From Neisseria brasiliensis (GTDB lineage: Bacteria > Pseudomonadota > Gammaproteobacteria > Burkholderiales > Neisseriaceae), in assembly GCF_009671065.1 (NCBI RefSeq), contig NZ_CP046027.1, forward strand, positions 620,001 through 684,000: a stretch of DNA of 64,000 nt. Reading direction: 5' to 3'. A model generated the notes under the pieces. The model saw nothing but the letters and a program-made list of their open reading frames with translations. It was not told where the DNA came from and searched no databases. The translations under genes were made by a program, and so were the position numbers. Positions 1 to 8,773 of the stretch are shown here, piece by piece. How positions within the stretch are numbered: the stretch's first letter is position 1; every line of letters begins with the position of its first letter.

Positions 1-166
1 TATCTGCACGGGTAATGTCTCCGTTTTCAGACTGCCGTGCTGCCAGCAAATCATGCAATTGCGCCAAATCGCGCCGATAGGCAGTAAGCGTATGCGCCGA
101 CTTGCCTTGCTGCTGCAAATCCGCCAAATAGGCATCTTGCTGCGCGAAAAATTGCGCCTGTTTCAT
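1..166 (-). CDS. xerC: Tyrosine recombinase XerC, N-terminal part (cut by window edge)
   Basis: Only the first 55 codons are in the window; the gene runs off the left edge. The start is the ATG at 166, 2 bases after the stop of the upstream thioesterase gene. The visible protein begins MKQAQFFAQQDAYLADLQQQ and continues GKSAHTLTAYRRDL, the typical N-terminal core-binding (SAM-like) domain of phage-type integrases. In XerC this domain binds the dif site during chromosome dimer resolution. The catalytic Arg/His/Tyr residues are outside the window, so XerC rather than another tyrosine recombinase is an inference from the similarity of this start to neisserial XerC. It appears translationally linked to the thioesterase. 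Confidence 0.75.
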   Translation of the reverse strand, partial: MKQAQFFAQQDAYLADLQQQGKSAHTLTAYRRDLAQLHDLLAARQSENGDITRAD

Positions 167-168
167 AT

Positions 169-597
169 TCAGACGGCCTCCAATGCTGCTTTTAGCGATT
201 CAGGCAAGCGGCAGATGCGTTGCGCGGCGTAATCAAAACACACCATGCCGGTTTGCACGCGGGCGATTGATTTTTTGTCCGACTCACGAATCAAGTGATA
301 AAGCAACGCAAAGCCACTTTTACCCACATCCGCCGCGCCCATGTCGATGCGAAAATCATCGCCATGATGCGCCTGCGCCAAATACTGCACCGCGGCATCG
401 GCCATAATCAACCCCGCACCGCCCACGTCCAACTCGCTCCAGCCCTGCTGCTTCAGCCAGCGCATACGCGCTTCATGGCAAAGCCGAAGCACAGCATCAT
501 TGGCCAAATGCCGGCCGTAATTGATGTCGCCGATTTGCACAGTCATCTGCGTAGTAAACAAAATATCATCGGGTGTGGCTACAATGATTCGTGGCAT
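169..597 (-). CDS. Acyl-CoA thioesterase of the hotdog fold (YbgC/FadM type)
   Basis: A 142-residue single-domain protein with the 4-hydroxybenzoyl-CoA thioesterase pattern: TQMTVQIGDINYGRHLANDA near residues 15-35 is the loop region where this family carries its Asp/His/Asn active-site residues. The family hydrolyses acyl-CoA thioesters in the cytoplasm; the substrate cannot be told from sequence. The ATG at 597 is followed downstream by xerC after 2 bases. The last codons (LEAV-stop) are encoded by a DUS, so the TGA stop belongs to the uptake sequence. Confidence 0.75.
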   Translation of the reverse strand: MPRIIVATPDDILFTTQMTVQIGDINYGRHLANDAVLRLCHEARMRWLKQQGWSELDVGGAGLIMADAAVQYLAQAHHGDDFRIDMGAADVGKSGFALLYHLIRESDKKSIARVQTGMVCFDYAAQRICRLPESLKAALEAV

Positions 598-815
598 AGG
601 GTTCCTTTGTCTTTTCAGACGGCCTTTATCGAACCATTATTATCTACTATCTTACGCTAATCGCAAATATTTACCGATGGTTTGCATGAAGCCAAATTCA
701 TCTCAAACGAATGTTATTAATATATGAAATGCATGTAGCCTTATGTAGTCTTTTAAGGAAAAAGCGATTATAATTTGGCTATCGTTTATTCCCACACTAC
801 CTTTAGGAGATTCTT
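598..815. promoter_or_regulatory. Divergent promoter region upstream of fba
   Basis: An AT-rich 218-base gap between the thioesterase and the aldolase, with one inverted DUS near 616-626. A perfect TATAAT lies at 769-774, but no good -35 box is found 16-18 bases before it. The aldolase ribosome binding site AGGAG is at 805-809, 6 bases before its ATG. The promoter is inferred from the -10 match alone. Confidence 0.45.
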
Positions 816-1880
816 ATGGCTCTTGTATCCATGCGCCAATTGCTGGACCATGCAGCAGAAAACAGCTACGGCCTGCCTGCGTTCAACGTCAACAACCTCG
901 AACAAATGCGCGCCATCATGGAAGCTGCCGACCAAGTGAATGCACCGGTCATCGTGCAAGCCAGTGCAGGTGCGCGCAAATATGCCGGCGCACCTTTTTT
1001 ACGTCATTTGATTTTAGCCGCCGTTGAAGAATTTCCACATATTCCGGTGGTGATGCACCAAGATCACGGCGCATCGCCTGATGTTTGCCAACGCTCGATT
1101 CAATTGGGCTTCTCATCTGTGATGATGGACGGCTCATTGATGGAAGACGGCAAAACACCTTCTACTTACGAATACAACGTTGACGTCACCCGCACCGTTG
1201 TTAACTTCGCCCACGCTTGCGGCGTATCGGTTGAAGGCGAAATCGGCGTATTGGGCAACTTGGAAACCGGTGAAGCCGGTGAAGAAGACGGCGTAGGCGC
1301 AGTCGGCAAACTGACCCACGACCAAATGCTCACCAGCGTGGAAGATGCGGTGAACTTTGTGCGCGACACCGGCGTGGATGCTTTAGCGATTGCAGTCGGT
1401 ACCAGCCACGGCGCATACAAATTCACCCGCCCGCCAACCGGCGACGTATTGCGCATCGACCGCATTAAAGAAATCCACGAAGCCCTGCCCAACACCCACA
1501 TCGTGATGCACGGCTCAAGCTCTGTACCGCAAGAGTGGCTGAAAGTCATCAACGAGCATGGCGGCAACATCGGCGAAACCTATGGCGTACCGGTTGAAGA
1601 AATTGTGCAAGGCATTAAATACGGCGTGCGCAAAGTCAACATCGACACCGACTTGCGCCTAGCCTCAACCGGCGCAATCCGTCGCTTTATGGCCGAAAAT
1701 CCAGCCGAATTTGACCCACGCAAATACTTGGCCAAAACCGTTGAAGCCATGAAACAAGTCTGCATTGACCGCTACTTGGCATTCGGCTGCGAAGGCCAAG
1801 CCGACAAAATCAAGCCGATTTCTTTGGAAAAAATGGCAGAAAAATACGCCAAAGGCGAATTGAACCAAATTATTAAATAA
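816..1880 (+). CDS. fba: Class II fructose-bisphosphate aldolase
   Basis: A 354-residue zinc-dependent aldolase that interconverts fructose 1,6-bisphosphate with dihydroxyacetone phosphate and glyceraldehyde 3-phosphate (glycolysis/gluconeogenesis). The metal and active-site segments are readable: VVMHQDHGAS near residues 78-87, GEIGVLG near 142-148, TSHGAYKF near 197-204 and VMHGSSSVP near 230-238. Length and motifs fit the longer (type B, CbbA-like) class II group. The ATG at 816 has a strong AGGAG box. The gene is monocistronic, with a DUS hairpin terminator directly after it. Confidence 0.95.
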   Translation: MALVSMRQLLDHAAENSYGLPAFNVNNLEQMRAIMEAADQVNAPVIVQASAGARKYAGAPFLRHLILAAVEEFPHIPVVMHQDHGASPDVCQRSIQLGFSSVMMDGSLMEDGKTPSTYEYNVDVTRTVVNFAHACGVSVEGEIGVLGNLETGEAGEEDGVGAVGKLTHDQMLTSVEDAVNFVRDTGVDALAIAVGTSHGAYKFTRPPTGDVLRIDRIKEIHEALPNTHIVMHGSSSVPQEWLKVINEHGGNIGETYGVPVEEIVQGIKYGVRKVNIDTDLRLASTGAIRRFMAENPAEFDPRKYLAKTVEAMKQVCIDRYLAFGCEGQADKIKPISLEKMAEKYAKGELNQIIK

Positions 1881-1897
1881 TGCGTTAATATGCTGAT

Positions 1898-1928
1898 AGG
1901 CCGTCTGAAATATTTCAGACGGCCTTTT
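1898..1928 (+). terminator. DUS inverted-repeat terminator after fba
   Basis: Two DUS cores face each other around a 3-base loop and end in TTTT, the usual neisserial combination of uptake sequence and rho-independent terminator. Confidence 0.8.
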
Positions 1929-1971
1929 ATCTATTGAGAGCACACACAAATACATTCAGCTTACCAACAAT

Positions 1972-2002
1972 AAAAAAGAGCCTGCCGAAGCAGACTCTTT
2001 TA
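1972..2002 (-). terminator. Terminator of the porin gene
   Basis: On the minus strand AAAAGAGTCTGC, a TTCG loop and GCAGGCTCTTTT are followed by more T residues. It is a strong hairpin with a U tract, 22 bases after the porin stop codon, and it contains no DUS. Confidence 0.85.
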
Positions 2003-2023
2003 TTTTAGACTAATCGATTTAGA

Positions 2024-3166
2024 TTAGAATTTGTGACGCAGACCAACCATACCGGCAGTAGTTTCGGTTTTGTAGTTGCCTTTACCGGCATTCAACCAAC
2101 CTGCAGATACCAACGCGCTAGTGCGTTTAGAGAAGTCGTAGTCAGCACCAACGATTACTTGGTTGTATTCAGTAGCTTTACGCTGGTCTTGAGTCAATTC
2201 AGCGCCTTTAGCTTTGAAACCGTGAGCGTAAGAAATACGTGGAGTCACGTTGCCGAAGCGGTAGCCAACAGTCGCAGCAGCTTCGTGTTGTTTCAGGCCA
2301 ACTGAAATGTCTCTAGCAATTTCATCATCAGTTCGTTCTCCATCACCACGCAAAGCAGCCATGTAGCTGTCTTTGCTATCCCAACCATTGGTGTATTGGT
2401 AAGCCACAGCGGCCAACAGGTTGTTGGCATCGTAGCCCACTACCGCACGGTGGATTTGACCTGATTTGCTTTCGCCAGACTTACGTGCTACGTAAGCAGC
2501 GTGTTTGTAACCGTAAGCATATTGACCGAAGAAGCCGGCATTTTCATAGTTCAGGCCAGCGTAGTAGGTAGAAGTATCACCAGCAGCAGCATCACGACCA
2601 TTAGTTGGATTGGTAGGACCAATTCCAACAGTAGGGTTAATACCACGAACAGCAGCACCGTTGTCACGTGGGGTGTATTGAACGTTTGCACTGAAACCGC
2701 CGAATACCGGAGTGTCGTAACGTACAGATACGGCACGCTCGTCAACACGGGTAAACATGCCCAAGCCCAAAGCTGGGTTGCTGTATTCCCAAGGGTCGAT
2801 TGCATCGCTGGTGTTTTTCACAGAAGAATCCAATTTACCGGCACGGATTTTACCGAAGCCACCTTCCAAACCGATGAATGATTCACGAGTACCCCAGCCT
2901 GATTTGTTACCGGCGACAGAAGCTTCTTGTTCCAACTGCCAGATGGCGTTCAGATTGTCAGCCAAGTGCTCGTGGCCTTTGAAACCGATGCGTGAACCGA
3001 AGTCAGCGATTTCGCTAGTAGTATGGTCTTTTTGAGTACCTTCAGGAGTTTTGAATTTGGTTTGACCAACTTCAACACCTGCTTTGATTTGACCGTACAA
3101 AGTCACATCAGCCATAGCTGCAACAGGCAAAGCTGCCAAAGTCAGAGCAATCAGAGATTTTTTCAT
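2024..3166 (-). CDS. Outer-membrane trimeric porin, PorB-type
   Basis: A 380-residue precursor. Signal peptide MKKSLIALTLAALPVAAMA is followed by DVTLYGQIKAGVEV, the first strand typical of betaproteobacterial porins. The protein ends MVGLRHKF with the terminal Phe needed for BAM recognition. GSRIGFKG and VRYDTPVFGGFSANVQY are family hallmarks. It should form a 16-stranded general diffusion pore. The stretch near residues 170-200 (NPTVGIGPTNPTNGRDAAAG) looks like a variable surface loop. The gene stands alone with an AAGGA box and its own terminator. The symbol is left empty because porA and porB orthology cannot be settled here. Confidence 0.92.
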   Translation of the reverse strand: MKKSLIALTLAALPVAAMADVTLYGQIKAGVEVGQTKFKTPEGTQKDHTTSEIADFGSRIGFKGHEHLADNLNAIWQLEQEASVAGNKSGWGTRESFIGLEGGFGKIRAGKLDSSVKNTSDAIDPWEYSNPALGLGMFTRVDERAVSVRYDTPVFGGFSANVQYTPRDNGAAVRGINPTVGIGPTNPTNGRDAAAGDTSTYYAGLNYENAGFFGQYAYGYKHAAYVARKSGESKSGQIHRAVVGYDANNLLAAVAYQYTNGWDSKDSYMAALRGDGERTDDEIARDISVGLKQHEAAATVGYRFGNVTPRISYAHGFKAKGAELTQDQRKATEYNQVIVGADYDFSKRTSALVSAGWLNAGKGNYKTETTAGMVGLRHKF

Positions 3167-3531
3167 TGCTGTATTCCTTTTCTATCATGAAAAATAACTT
3201 AAGCAGACCGGATAAATCCGCTTAGGCCTTACATTTACCGCTGGAATCAGCGATTCCATGGCTCTTACTATAATTGCTCTCTCTTAAAAAAACAAACTTT
3301 ATCGCTTAGCCCCGCCTTCTGCGCTTTGCTGTCCCCTTAAAAAAAACACCTAAACTCACAAACAAAATCCTTTTCAATCAATGACTAAATTAAATTTCAG
3401 CAATTGTGCTTTTTTTACAACACCTACTTTTTAGGCAAGATTTAGACGATTTCAGCTCTACTCGTACAAGCCATTTCTTTACTGTTTTTATCAATCATCC
3501 ATCACATCATTAGGCCGTCTGAAATTCATGT
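3167..3531. promoter_or_regulatory. Porin upstream region, 365 bases without a gene
   Basis: It contains the porin leader, with an AAGGA box about 10 bases before the ATG. A candidate -10 reading TATAGT on the minus strand lies at 3272-3267. The -35 around 3290-3295 is T-rich and weak. A poly-A/T run is near 3287-3303 and a single DUS is at 3512-3523. The rest is AT-rich with no ORF or RNA gene I can support. Confidence 0.4.
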
Positions 3532-4332
3532 TTACAACCAAACCGGCATATCTGCTTTGATAATCTTAAATTCATCCGGATAATCAACACCGGTTAAATA
3601 CAGCCCATCAGGCATAAAGGTGGGTGGGGCTTTCAGACGGCTTTTTTCTTCAATTAACCGGGCAAAATCGTCAACGCTGAGTTTCTTATTACCAACATAG
3701 ACCAATGCGCCCATAATATTGCGCACCATATGGTGCAAGAAGGCATTGCCGTGTAAATCTAGTTTGAGCAATTCGGGTGTGCCGCTAATATTGGCGCGAT
3801 ACAGTGTTTTAATGGGAGATTTTGCCTGACACATGGAAGCGCGAAAGCTGGAAAAGTCTTTTTCACCTTCCAATAATTTCGCTGCCTGCTGCATTAATTC
3901 GATATCCAAATCCAAATGCGTCCACCCCACCTTGCCGACCAGCAAGGGCGAGCGAACAGGGGCGGATTGCAACAGATAGCGGTAATGTCGGCCATAGGCA
4001 TCAAAGCGGGCATGAAAATGCGGTGCTACTTGTTGTGCATGCCATACGGCGACACCCTGCGGTAAATGGGCGTTTACGCCTCTTATCCATGCTTGCGGCG
4101 GCCGATGTGCGCTGGTATCAAAATGCACGACTTGCGCGGTCGCATGTACGCCTGTATCAGTACGCCCGGCAACAATCACGGAAATGGGTTCACCGGCAAT
4201 CAGGCTAATGGCGTGTTCTAAGGCCATCTGAACCGTCGGCACATCACCTGTCTGCTTTTGCCAGCCATAAAAGCGGCTGCCATCATAAGATAAGGTTAAT
4301 GCCCATCGTTGCTTATTGGGATTTTCTAGCAT
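3532..4332 (-). CDS. truA: tRNA pseudouridine synthase A
   Basis: A 266-residue enzyme that isomerises uridines 38-40 in the anticodon arm of tRNAs. The catalytic loop GRTDTGVHA is at about residues 56-64, with Asp59 as the nucleophile. LTLSYDGSRFYGWQKQ near residues 12-27 and FLHHMVRNIMGAL near 195-210 are further TruA signatures. It lies downstream of tspA on the same strand, but a terminator hairpin separates them, so it is probably expressed by read-through or from its own weak promoter. Confidence 0.95.
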   Translation of the reverse strand: MLENPNKQRWALTLSYDGSRFYGWQKQTGDVPTVQMALEHAISLIAGEPISVIVAGRTDTGVHATAQVVHFDTSAHRPPQAWIRGVNAHLPQGVAVWHAQQVAPHFHARFDAYGRHYRYLLQSAPVRSPLLVGKVGWTHLDLDIELMQQAAKLLEGEKDFSSFRASMCQAKSPIKTLYRANISGTPELLKLDLHGNAFLHHMVRNIMGALVYVGNKKLSVDDFARLIEEKSRLKAPPTFMPDGLYLTGVDYPDEFKIIKADMPVWL

Positions 4333-4378
4333 AGTGAATGTGATGATTGGATTGGTGGGTTATATATTCTATATAAAG

Positions 4379-4413
4379 AAAAAAGATGCCGTCTGAAAAA
4401 CAGCATCTTTTTT
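4379..4413 (-). terminator. Terminator between tspA and truA, built on an AT-type DUS
   Basis: AAAAGATGC and GCATCTTTT form a 9-base stem whose loop carries the rest of ATGCCGTCTGAA, the meningococcal/gonococcal DUS form. Both sides have A/T runs, so it can work in both directions. Confidence 0.75.
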
Positions 4414-4436
4414 ATATTTAACACTTTGGTGCACGT

Positions 4437-6788
4437 TTAAGCGTTCAATTCTTCCAGCATGGCTTTCGCTTTAGCTAAAATGGCGCCATCCGACTCTTCC
4501 AGCAATTCTTGCAAGGTTTCGCGAGCTGCTTCAGGGTCGCCGATTTCGACATACATTTTCGCCAATTCGTATTTGGCTTCCAATGGTGCGGTCATGCCAA
4601 CAGATTCTGAAATAAAGCCTGATTCACGACGGCTGCTGTCGGCGGTATCGGCCAAAGAAATGCTGTCCCATTCGATGGCTTCATCAGCATCAGCCACTTG
4701 CGCTACTTCAACATTAAACTCTTCCGCATCTTGGAATGACAAGGCTTCGGCTTGCTGAATATCAAATAACTCAGGCTCGGCCGCCATTTCTATTTCGACA
4801 GCTTCATCACGCAACTCAGGGCTTGGCTCAAAAGTGGCATCAATCACCGGCTCCGGCTCTACTTCTGGCTGAACGAATTCCAAAGGTGCTTCATCATCAG
4901 CTTTATCAGCTTCCGTTGCCAGCGCTTTTGCACCTGCAGCCGCACCGGCCGCAACCAAAGCAGCGGTACCTACGGTAGCCAAGTTACTATCGGTTGATTC
5001 GGTTTCAACCTTAGCATCTTCAGCAAAGAAATCCCATTCTTTTTCTTTAACTTCAGTCTTGGCTTCTTCTACTTCAAAATCCCAAGATTCGCGTTCAGAC
5101 GGCTGCTCTGTGACGAAAGCATCGGCAACCGGCGCAGCAGGCTCTTCAATCACAACAGCTTCAGCGGAAGCATACAGATTTTCAGGCTCTGGCTCGTAAA
5201 CGCTTTCGGTGGATTCGATGCTGTCCCAATCGGCGTTGCGGCGTTTTTCGGTTTCTTCATCAAGCGTCACTGCACCGGATACAATCGCAGCTTGAGCAGT
5301 ATCGATGGTATTTAAGTCCACATCGACATCACCTTGTTTGGCAACCGGCGCTTCTTGCACTTCAGTAAAGAAGATATCGTCGCCGAAATCGTCTTCTACT
5401 TCTAATTCGTCATCCGGTTTCTTAGCTACATAGGCGGCCGCTGCTGTGGCTGCTGCACTGACACCGGCTACAGTCGCTGCGGTTTTGGCCGCATTGGAAA
5501 CAGGTTGCTCTGATTCAGGCAATGGTTTGTATGCGGTCGTGTAGGCTTCAGGGGTAAATGTTTCTTCTTTGGCTACCGGCTGCACAGATTCTGCTGCAGG
5601 CTCGGCTTTGCGTTTACCCAATAATTTAGACAAGAAGAACAAAGCGATTAATGCTGCACCTCCCAACAACAACCAGCGCCATAAGCTGTTATCGCTGGAG
5701 TCGGTGACTTCTTCTTGTGGTGAGGCAGGTTCGGTTACTGCCGGAGCAACAGGCTCTACTGCGCTGGCTTCTGAGGCTACGGCCGGCTCTGATGCAGCGA
5801 TAGCAGCTGCATTGTCAACCGCTTGAGAAGCAGCCGCTACAGCAGGCTCTGCTTGAGAAGCAGCTTGATCGGCAGCTGGTACCGTTGGTTCGGCAGTAGT
5901 GGCTGGCGTAGTGGTAGTTGCCGCAGGTGTTTCTGCCGGCGCTTCGGTTGGCGTCGCAGTTGCCGGTTGGTTTTCTACCGGCTTGGCCGCTGGATCTGCT
6001 TGGTTGGCATAGTTTTGGAATTCACCACGATTCGGAATGCTCAATATTTTACCGGCCAACATGCGGTCGGCATCATTATTAATGAATACATCCGGGTTGG
6101 CGTTTACCAAAGCTTGAACTGTTTGCGCCAAGGTCATACCTTGCGGACGAACACGACTGGCAATACCGGTTAAGGTTTCGCCTTGACGTACCAAGTGGCG
6201 TTTGCCGTAAACGATACCGCTGTATTGTTGTTGTGGTTTTGGTTTGGCAGCTTTGGTGTCATTGGCAGCACGGCGTACCGGCTTGTCGTTGCGGGCGGCC
6301 GGTGTATTATTGCTGCCAATGGCCCGATTAATGCGTTCGCGGGCAGCTTGGCGGTCAACCGACGTAGCGGCCGGGGCAGCTTCTACTCGGTTAACTTGAT
6401 TGTTTTTGTGTACACGGGTGGCAGCGCTGTCGGTTTTAGAATTGTAGCCTGTCGGATCGATGATGGCGGTGTATTCGCGCGATTGTGAGCCGACGCTGAC
6501 CTGAAAAATCAATACGGGATCTTGAATCGGCTTAGACGAGCGGATATTAACCACGGCTTTGTCGCCGCCGCTTTTGCGGATGCTGGCGCGCAGATTACCG
6601 TTGGAAATCGAAGCTTTACCACCGTTGAGCAAGGCTTTAGCCTCATCTCCGGTGACGGTGATGGTGCCTGAGAAAGGTTCGCCCAGATGTGAATGAACAT
6701 TTAACCCGCCCAATCCGGCCATGGCACTAAATGACGTCATCAATGCCACGGAAGCGACGATTAATTTAATTTTATGGTGGTTTTTCAA
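4437..6788 (-). CDS. tspA: TspA/FimV-family LysM membrane protein
   Basis: A 783-residue inner-membrane protein. The order is: signal peptide (about 1-24), FimV N-terminal domain (GLGGLNVHSHLGEPFSGTI, about 25-112), a low-complexity linker, a LysM-type peptidoglycan-binding segment (about 204-255), an Ala/Pro/Thr-rich linker, one transmembrane helix (LLLGGAALIALFFLSKLL, about 373-390), a long acidic cytoplasmic stretch, and the conserved FimV C-terminal TPR-like motif (about 725-783; LAKMYVEIGDPEAARETLQE). FimV proteins support type IV pilus assembly and twitching; the neisserial member is TspA, a T-cell antigen. Ala- and Glu-rich composition is normal here. Confidence 0.88.
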   Translation of the reverse strand: MKNHHKIKLIVASVALMTSFSAMAGLGGLNVHSHLGEPFSGTITVTGDEAKALLNGGKASISNGNLRASIRKSGGDKAVVNIRSSKPIQDPVLIFQVSVGSQSREYTAIIDPTGYNSKTDSAATRVHKNNQVNRVEAAPAATSVDRQAARERINRAIGSNNTPAARNDKPVRRAANDTKAAKPKPQQQYSGIVYGKRHLVRQGETLTGIASRVRPQGMTLAQTVQALVNANPDVFINNDADRMLAGKILSIPNRGEFQNYANQADPAAKPVENQPATATPTEAPAETPAATTTTPATTAEPTVPAADQAASQAEPAVAAASQAVDNAAAIAASEPAVASEASAVEPVAPAVTEPASPQEEVTDSSDNSLWRWLLLGGAALIALFFLSKLLGKRKAEPAAESVQPVAKEETFTPEAYTTAYKPLPESEQPVSNAAKTAATVAGVSAAATAAAAYVAKKPDDELEVEDDFGDDIFFTEVQEAPVAKQGDVDVDLNTIDTAQAAIVSGAVTLDEETEKRRNADWDSIESTESVYEPEPENLYASAEAVVIEEPAAPVADAFVTEQPSERESWDFEVEEAKTEVKEKEWDFFAEDAKVETESTDSNLATVGTAALVAAGAAAGAKALATEADKADDEAPLEFVQPEVEPEPVIDATFEPSPELRDEAVEIEMAAEPELFDIQQAEALSFQDAEEFNVEVAQVADADEAIEWDSISLADTADSSRRESGFISESVGMTAPLEAKYELAKMYVEIGDPEAARETLQELLEESDGAILAKAKAMLEELNA

Positions 6789-7292
6789 AACTTAATCCCC
6801 TGTTTGAAATGGCAGCGCGTCTGCATAATCCGTGCTTAAACTGTGTATCTCGTGATGATATATTCTAAAGTACCTGTCTGCCAAGTCATCTGATAAATTA
6901 AGTTAAAAATTGACAGGAAAATTGCAACTTTATAGCGACTATCGTTTCCTTTTTGCAAATACATTGGAATAATCACCTGCTTAATTAGCTAACAGGCCGT
7001 CTGAAATGCTTGAATCTTTAAAATGTGCAAATACCGTGCATCCGAATGCAAAGCCGCATGCGAGCAATAACGAAAAAGATGCAAAAGCCTAAGCAGGTTT
7101 GTATGATGAACGATAGCTATTCATTAAAATTGATTGCTATCTTACTTAAGAATAATAAAATGAGAATCTTCATACAAGCGCTTGAGCTGTGATAAGATAA
7201 ATACTTTCAGACGGCCTTTTCTCTTATGCCGTCTGAAGCCTAATCTGCGGTATCGGGTTTTGCCGACACCGATTCATCAAAAGGATACATTT
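6789..7292. other. 504-base intergenic region, tspA upstream
   Basis: No gene is supported. It holds tspA upstream sequence, an AG-DUS near 6993-7006, an imperfect palindrome GATAGC...GCTATC at about 7112-7141, and an A/T-rich stretch near 7147-7165 that loosely resembles a Fur box. A facing DUS pair (one AG and one AT form) follows at about 7206-7237, just before the YciI gene. An ORF continuing upstream from YciI has no ribosome binding site and is not real. Confidence 0.4.
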
Positions 7293-7586
7293 ATGCAATA
7301 TTTCATGTTATTGGCCACTGATGGCGACGACGTACACGAAGCCCGCATGGCGGCGCGCCCTGACCATTTGCAACGTTTGGAAGCCTTAAAATCCGAAGGC
7401 CGCTTGCTGACCGCCGGCCCAAATCCTTTGCCGGATAATCCGGAACGCGTTTCCGGCAGCCTGATTATTGCGCAATTCGAATCGCTGGATGCGGCGCAGG
7501 AATGGGCAGAAAAAGATCCTTATGTCGATGCCGGCGTGTATGAAGAAATTTTAATCAAACCGTTTAAACCGGTGTTCGGCCTGTAA
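7293..7586 (+). CDS. YciI family protein
   Basis: A 97-residue cytoplasmic protein: MQYFMLLATDGDDVHEARMA, then RPDHLQRLEALKSEGRLL, and GSLIIAQFESLDAAQEWAEK. This is the YciI dimeric alpha+beta barrel fold, with the conserved His (H24) and Asp region proposed as an active site. Its function is unknown. The start at 7293 is chosen because AAGGA lies at 7281-7285; an in-frame extension upstream covers DUS repeats and is rejected. It begins a same-strand row with bolA and two foldases (gap 2 bases to bolA). YciI next to BolA is a common arrangement. Confidence 0.85.
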   Translation: MQYFMLLATDGDDVHEARMAARPDHLQRLEALKSEGRLLTAGPNPLPDNPERVSGSLIIAQFESLDAAQEWAEKDPYVDAGVYEEILIKPFKPVFGL

Positions 7587-7588
7587 TC

Positions 7589-7858
7589 ATGGATATGCAG
7601 ACAGAAATTGAAGGCCGTCTGAAAAGCTTGGATTACCAGCTTTTTGAGTTTGAAGACGAAAGCCATCTCCACATCGGCCACGCGGGCAACAAAGGCGGTG
7701 GGCATTATGCAATATTAATTGTGAGCGAAGCCTTTCACGATGTCAGTCGTCTCAACCGCCAGCGCATGGTTAAAACCTTATTAAACGATTTATTTTCAGA
7801 CGGCCTGATTCATGCCTTGAGCATCAAAGCGGCTACCCCTGATGAATATTTCAACTGA
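7589..7858 (+). CDS. BolA family protein
   Basis: An 89-residue protein with the BolA fold: LESHLHIGHAGNKGGGHYAI-like core near residues 24-44 and LNRQRMVKTLLNDLF near 55-69. Conserved His residues fit iron-sulfur cluster sharing with monothiol glutaredoxins. It is probably translated together with the YciI gene (2-base gap). The DUS within it is read as FSDGL. The exact subgroup (BolA or IbaG) is not resolved. Confidence 0.85.
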   Translation: MDMQTEIEGRLKSLDYQLFEFEDESHLHIGHAGNKGGGHYAILIVSEAFHDVSRLNRQRMVKTLLNDLFSDGLIHALSIKAATPDEYFN

Positions 7859-7881
7859 TTTAACAACAAATTGAGAAACTT

Positions 7882-8754
7882 ATGAAAAAAACCTATTTTG
7901 CTTCGGCCGTATTGTTCGCCCTTGCCTCAGGCAACCTGTTGGCGCAAACCTTAGTGACCGTAAACGGCCAAGCCATCGACAGCAGCGTGATTGATGCGCA
8001 AGTGAAAGCGATTCGCGCTGAAAACAAACAAGTGCAAGATACCCCTGCTCTGCGCCGCAACCTGACCGAACGCCAAGTGATTTCCACCGTGGTCGGCCAA
8101 GAAGCGAAACGCTTGAAATTAGACCAAAGCGCGGAATACAAACAAGCCTTGCAACAAGCGCGTGATGCGGCCAATAAAAGCGGCGCAGCCAAAAAAGCCA
8201 ACTTCAAAACTGAATGGGCCGTATTTGAAGGCGAATTGTTAGGCCAAGCCTATGCCGCCCATGTGGCCAAACAAAATCCGGTGCAGGAAAAAGACGTTAA
8301 AGCCGCTTACGACGACTTCAGCAAATTCTACAAAGGCACGCAAGAAGTGCAATTGGGCGAAATCGTGACCAACAACAGCGCCGATGCCGAAAAAGCCATC
8401 GCCGATTTGAAAGCTAAGAAAAGCTTCAGCAGCGTAGTGAAACAATACTCGATTGATCCGCAAGCCAAACAAAGCGGTAGCATTCCGAATGCGTATGTAC
8501 CGCTGAAAGACTTGCAACAATCTGCGCCACCTTTGTATGACGCAGTAAAAGACCTGAAAAAAGGCGGTGTGACTGCCAAGCCATTGCAAAACGGCAATCT
8601 TTACGGCGTATTCTATGTAAACGACCGCCGCAACATCACCCTGCCAACTTACGATCAGGCTAAAAACGACATCGGCCGCGATTTGCAAGCTGCCCGCATT
8701 GATGCTTCAGTGCAATCGCTGCTGCAAAAAGCCGACATCAAACCGGCCAAATAA
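7882..8754 (+). CDS. Periplasmic foldase, parvulin-like (degenerate active site)
   Basis: A 290-residue precursor with signal peptide MKKTYFASAVLFALASGNLLA. A SurA/PrsA-type helical chaperone part (about 22-140) precedes a parvulin-like domain (about 145-255). The second part has the parvulin frame (AEKAIADLKAKKSFSSVVKQ, then YSIDP, GS, and a final strand GVFYVNDRR). The first His (usually in HIL) reads QLGEI and the terminal His strand (usually YHIIKL) reads LYGVFYVN. It may act as a chaperone without proline isomerase activity. It is followed after 19 bases by a paralogue-like gene. Confidence 0.8.
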   Translation: MKKTYFASAVLFALASGNLLAQTLVTVNGQAIDSSVIDAQVKAIRAENKQVQDTPALRRNLTERQVISTVVGQEAKRLKLDQSAEYKQALQQARDAANKSGAAKKANFKTEWAVFEGELLGQAYAAHVAKQNPVQEKDVKAAYDDFSKFYKGTQEVQLGEIVTNNSADAEKAIADLKAKKSFSSVVKQYSIDPQAKQSGSIPNAYVPLKDLQQSAPPLYDAVKDLKKGGVTAKPLQNGNLYGVFYVNDRRNITLPTYDQAKNDIGRDLQAARIDASVQSLLQKADIKPAK

Positions 8755-8773
8755 TTCAGCAACGGAGTAAACG

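Noticed and set aside
2501..2881. Open frames on the plus strand opposite the porin
   Set aside because: Antisense shadows without start signals.
7145..7170. Fur box before the YciI gene
   Set aside because: The match to GATAAT repeats is poor in an AT-rich region, and the neighbouring genes have no iron link except BolA.
7182..7292. N-terminal extension of the YciI gene
   Set aside because: It covers DUS repeats and lacks a ribosome site; the ATG at 7293 has AAGGA at the right distance and gives the normal family length.
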